DNA of 64,000 nt, taken from Owenia fusiformis (taxonomy: Eukaryota > Annelida > Polychaeta > Sabellida > Oweniidae). Below, piece by piece: positions 59,684 through 64,000 of the stretch (position 1 is its first letter; each line of letters opens with the position of its first letter). The notes under the pieces are model-generated. The model ran no database searches and was not told the DNA's origin. It worked only from the letters and a program-made list of their open reading frames with translations. Where the stretch lies: the NCBI GenBank assembly GCA_903813345.2, contig CAIIXF020000001.1, positions 25,967,915 through 26,031,914 of the forward strand, written 5' to 3'. The translations under genes and the position numbers were made by a program.

Positions 59684-62600
59684 TTTGCAATGAGGTTGCA
59701 AAGGATCCTAGATTAAACCACAGTCTCGACCATAGAAAACAACTCCAATGTGACAAGCGAAAAAACTAAAGGCAGGACCATTTGCAAAATACTCTACATT
59801 TGGCATAGACTGAGATGTAACATGATTGGAAGGGCCAAAGTTCCCATGGCATTTTGTCAAAGCAAATGGCAATATTATACACATGTACCAAATTCATACA
59901 ATTGCAAAATAAACATTTTACAATCTTTGTGGCCAAATCGTCCCATAAAACATAAAGGAGAGAGATGTAAACAGATATCCGGAGCTTTCCACTCAGAAAT
60001 AGTCATGAATAAGGTCTCATAATTCATAATAACATAGATATATAGATACATAATTCACCTCCTTATATTATTGTGGTAAGGTACTAGGGGTCAGAATAGC
60101 TTGATGCAAGACTAATGTTGACTGAAATTGGTCAATTGGTCGAGCAACATTTGTTTTTTTTCTTGTCCATGTGTTATCGCATCATCACAGCATTAGGCAA
60201 ATTAATTCAAAATAAAGCCTACCGAGACCGCAAGTGATTTTTTATATAATACTGAAGTCAAGTCAATATGCATAGTGTGAGAACCTCCAAAATGTTCAAA
60301 GTTTCACCCCCAGAACATGCGTTCACTTTCAGGTCAAACTCGAGGTGAAAACAACAATTAAACTTAGCCATTTTCATTTATTTAAATCAAACCAAACAAC
60401 TGAATTTACCGCAATATGACAAGAAAAAAGTCATAAACACAAATAATATATGGCATTTCCTTTATAAATTAAGTGAATAGAATTCAGGATTCAGTGATCA
60501 TAAAGCGCCATATCTGACCACAAATCACAATCAGGTTAGACCTGTCATTGTTCTATTTATTAACATGATTGATGGAAAACTGAAGGCTGTTTCAAATTTT
60601 CTACATTATGCTACGTCTTATGAATTGTTTGTTTCTCTATAACCTACCTGTTATATTATGTTTTATTTAATAGATACTAAAATTAGTTTTAATGATGTGA
60701 TAAAGACAGACAAAGGAAGAAGAGTGATATCTTGTTATGGGATACGGCTAATGCATCAGAATATAAGCTTAGCCCCATAGATTATCGTCATCAAGCAAAA
60801 AGAAAAACACAAAGGGCAACATTTAAAGAAAATATATTAAACAACTTAAATCTAATTGCACTAGTATGGTGAATACTATCCGCTTATTATCATTGATTTT
60901 ACAAATAAAATCTAAAATGGTTGTTGGTAAAAGTAAAAAGCATAAATGCTTATTCTTCGCTTATTTTATGCAATTGTGTATCTTAAACTTTAAGAGTCAC
61001 ACTGACCGATCTAAGCTTCGTCTTGCAATACTATCCACAACCCATAATATACATTTGTAAGTATGATTGAAAGATTTGTCTCAACTTCTAATGAGATAAG
61101 TCTACAATTCATAACCTACCTGATGCCTGGGAGGTGATTCTACATTAAAAATAGAGATTAATTAATAAAAAAACATGCTGAGGAAAGACAGGCAGTTAAA
61201 CAGGAAAGACAAGACTGATCCATTAGTTGTATTATACTCCTCCCATCCTCTTACTCTATCTCTCTTCTGAAGTACTCATTATTTTCTTACTCTGTGATAA
61301 TTAATTTTTCATCCAGGTTTCTTCTGCCGAGTATTCGCCAGTGGCTCAAAAATCGTTCCTGTACTTATTTCCTATGCTTGGAATTCGTGTATCCTGTCAC
61401 AATTTGTTTAGTAAAACTGCAGACATTGCATTATCTTCAACACACTCCATTGCATTCGGCTTGTAATACAAACTTGATTCCAACGAACTGTTCTGAATCT
61501 CACGATATATCAGACTGGATACACTTTCTATAAATCACCAATATGCCAATCTTGTAATCATTTGTAACCCCGGGCTAAATGATAGCAAGATGAAAGTGAA
61601 AATTGAGGCTTGACAAATGCAATATATAATGATTATAGTATTTCATGCTATTCCTTGTTTCTCAAGAATTTGTCTCTGATTACATTTTTAGATTCAATGT
61701 TAATTCTTGTAATTTTTGATTGTTAATAGCGTAGCAGATTCCTAGAATATCTAGCGTATGTATATGGATGTCTCAGTCGATCACCATGTCCTGATGTGCA
61801 GTTTATCTAAACCATCAATCAATTGAACATAAACTGCATTCTCTAGCTAGAGTCCTTCAAAACTGGCAACAATAGCTTAGCTAGTATGGGGTGGCCCTTG
61901 GCATGTTTAAGCATCTACTTCAGTCAGCTAACTACTATGTTTTCCAATAGCATCTGCATCTATAATCAATTAGTCAATTTTCTTTCTTGTCATGAGTAAA
62001 TAATCCTGCTATGTGATGACAATGGTAAGAATGTATACCTCTGTAAGATTGCATATAAATGGTTATATCAGTTAGAAACATACTAATATTGCCAGAGTGT
62101 ATGTTTCTGGCTTTCTGGCACAAGGAACACTATGTACACTTATCATGTCCGAGTCTAACTAAAGTGTTATATCACGTAAGTGTCAAGACACGACAGTTTA
62201 ATGTCATATGACATCACTGAACCACTCAACAAACAAATGTTATCTGAGACTTACATTTCAACCTTTGCTGATAAGTCTCTGATTTAATTGCAAATCTGTT
62301 GATTTCCATACGCTTTTAAAGGTCATCACATACTTGATTCATATTTTTATGTCACTGTAGATAATTGCTTATCGTTTACATCAAAAATCTGATTATTTCA
62401 ACGAATAAAGATCAAGATTTAGAGACACAAATCAATGGTAGTTATGGTATTCTGATGTTCCAAACCATTTCATGTTCAATATCACCATAGAAAATGAAAC
62501 AAAAAAAACATTAAAATATCATTAAAGACAGGAAGCCCTTTAGCACCTTCGAACTTGTTGTGGAAGCTTCCTTAAATAAGTGGCTTTTAAGAATGAATTT

Positions 62601-62829
62601 CTTTTAAATAAAAAGGAAATTTATCAAGAATAGTTGATGATGTTCATTGTAAATAATTAAGTTACAAATACAAATTATAGTAGACAATTTAATTGTCAAT
62701 AAAGTCATATATGCGAAGGGACTATCGTTTGTTTTATCTATAATTGATAATATGTCATGATCTATTAAGGTATAACAGAGAGTCAACATCCTTCTTATAT
62801 ACAAATATCCTTAGGGTTGATAGTTTAAA
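59684..62829. other. Sequence upstream of the last first exon in view, no gene seen
   Basis: AT-rich. Near 61112-61131 on the minus strand a 20-nt stretch (AATCACCTCCCAGGCATCAG) sits between an acceptor-like tag and GTAGGT, a weak micro-exon candidate. More upstream first exons may exist to the right of the window. Confidence 0.45.
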
Positions 62830-63160
62830 ATATCAACTCAGAAAATTGTCTAATATATTGAGGTAATACATAATTAAAATGTATTAAGGTCAAAGTTAAA
62901 TGTATTAAGGTAATTTATGATAAAATATATGAAGATATTGAGGAAATACATGGTCAAATGTAGTAAGGTCATACATAGTCAAATATATTGAGCCAATATG
63001 TGGTCATATATATTAATGTAATACATGGTAAAATGTAAGATCATGAAACATATTGAGGAAACATGGTCAAATATATTAAGATCATAAATGGTAAACATAC
63101 TGAGATAATGCATGGTCAAATAGACTGAGATGGTCAAATATATTGAAGATATGGTATGGT
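62830..63160. repeat. Degenerate tandem repeat (AATATATTGAGGTAATACATGG-like)
   Basis: About ten loose copies of a 28-35 bp unit built on ATGGTCAAATATATTGAGG-type words, with frequent small indels. Non-coding. Confidence 0.75.
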
Positions 63161-64000
63161 CAAAGTAGAATGATTGTGAAGCTCAAAATCGACAATAAAT
63201 CAAAAAGGTCAAAAATCAAATTTGACTCTTAGAACTATATTATGTATCAAGACTGACTCGGGGCAATTATGAAGTATTACAATGTCAATATGAGTATATT
63301 TCAAAGTCATAGTTTTTGATTTATATGTTATGTTTTATTTCTGTCCAGTGTTAACCTCACCTTAGTTACGTGATATAAATCACTAGGATATTCAAATTAT
63401 TTTGTATATTTTGAGTGTTTTGTGTCAGTGTTTAAACAAAGATCAGAACAGGCCAAAAACAATTTTTACATATAATAGTCACAGACAGATTGTTGGCAGA
63501 CAGATGCACAGACTGACTGACAGATGAGCTGATGGGTGAGTGGGCAACTCCATTGTCTTATATTATTGTATGTACTATGTGAACCAAAAATACCTATATG
63601 AATAATAAAAATAGATGTCGGATGATAAAAAATAGACAGAAGTACTAGCAGGAGCACTACATGCTATTAAGTTGACAAACTGAATGAAATGCAGACAGAG
63701 ATAATACCAGGTTGTGAATGAAGCAGTTAATCAAAAACAAGTCTTTTAGTATTTTTGGTTTTTGTGAGTTTCCTCTATACTATGGTATTACACAAATATG
63801 TGATGTTTACATAAAGTGGCAATTGGATGCCAAAGCAGTTATCTTGTACCAGTATCCACTTGATTAGCTCCAACACTGCTTACCACTTTAATGAATTACT
63901 TCAACAGAAAAGAAATAACATGCAATCTCTTTTTGGCATCCTGTCCATAAAATTTTGTTGAAATTATGAATCAGTAACAGAAAAACTGAAAATAAATGCA

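Overview
The window looks like animal nuclear DNA: AT-rich, intron-rich, packed with MITE-type transposons and minisatellites, with no bacterial-style operons. The one gene I can identify with certainty is dystrobrevin, on the minus strand. The repeat style (short TIR elements, a (AAATA)n-tailed LINE, a Crypton-like ORF, GGCGTAGCCAGG elements) suggests a marine invertebrate, perhaps a bivalve mollusc. That species guess is weak.

Dystrobrevin, minus strand, runs from right to left. Six common coding exons lie at 7953-8054, 7683-7763, 3526-3739, 2494-2579, 1381-1532 and 960-1068. All their splice phases agree and they encode the family's N-terminal region and both EF-hand-like domains. The ZZ zinc finger, the syntrophin-binding region and the coiled coils lie beyond the left edge. 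Upstream (8-60 kb) I find several alternative first coding exons: 56615-56960 (115 codons), 31827-32037 (70), 38634-38739 (35), 59596-59683 (29) and, less surely, 25096-25147 (17). Each starts with an ATG behind an in-frame stop and ends in a phase-1 donor, which is the phase needed to join the exon at 7953-8054. The gene therefore seems to be an array of alternative promoters, each giving the protein a different N-terminus. The two longest first exons are convincing; the shorter ones are progressively weaker.

The rest is intron filled with repeats. 0-8 kb: compact exons, a 70-bp tandem repeat that copies a splice acceptor, hairpin MITEs and a Crypton-like ORF fragment. 8.6-12.7 kb: a 4.07-kb element with long inverted repeats. 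12.8-17.6 kb: a TTAA-flanked element and three minisatellite arrays. 19.8-25 kb: a LINE 3' end and MITEs. 28-37 kb: small TIR elements and a 54-bp minisatellite. 40.9-42 kb: a CpG-richer segment with a tRNA-like sequence. 43-56 kb: many MITEs, including a six-copy Mutator-like family with 9-bp target duplications. 57-64 kb: mostly plain AT-rich DNA.

No rRNA, CRISPR, prokaryotic operator or complete transposase gene was seen. All boundaries come from reading the sequence by eye; no alignment or splice predictor was run.
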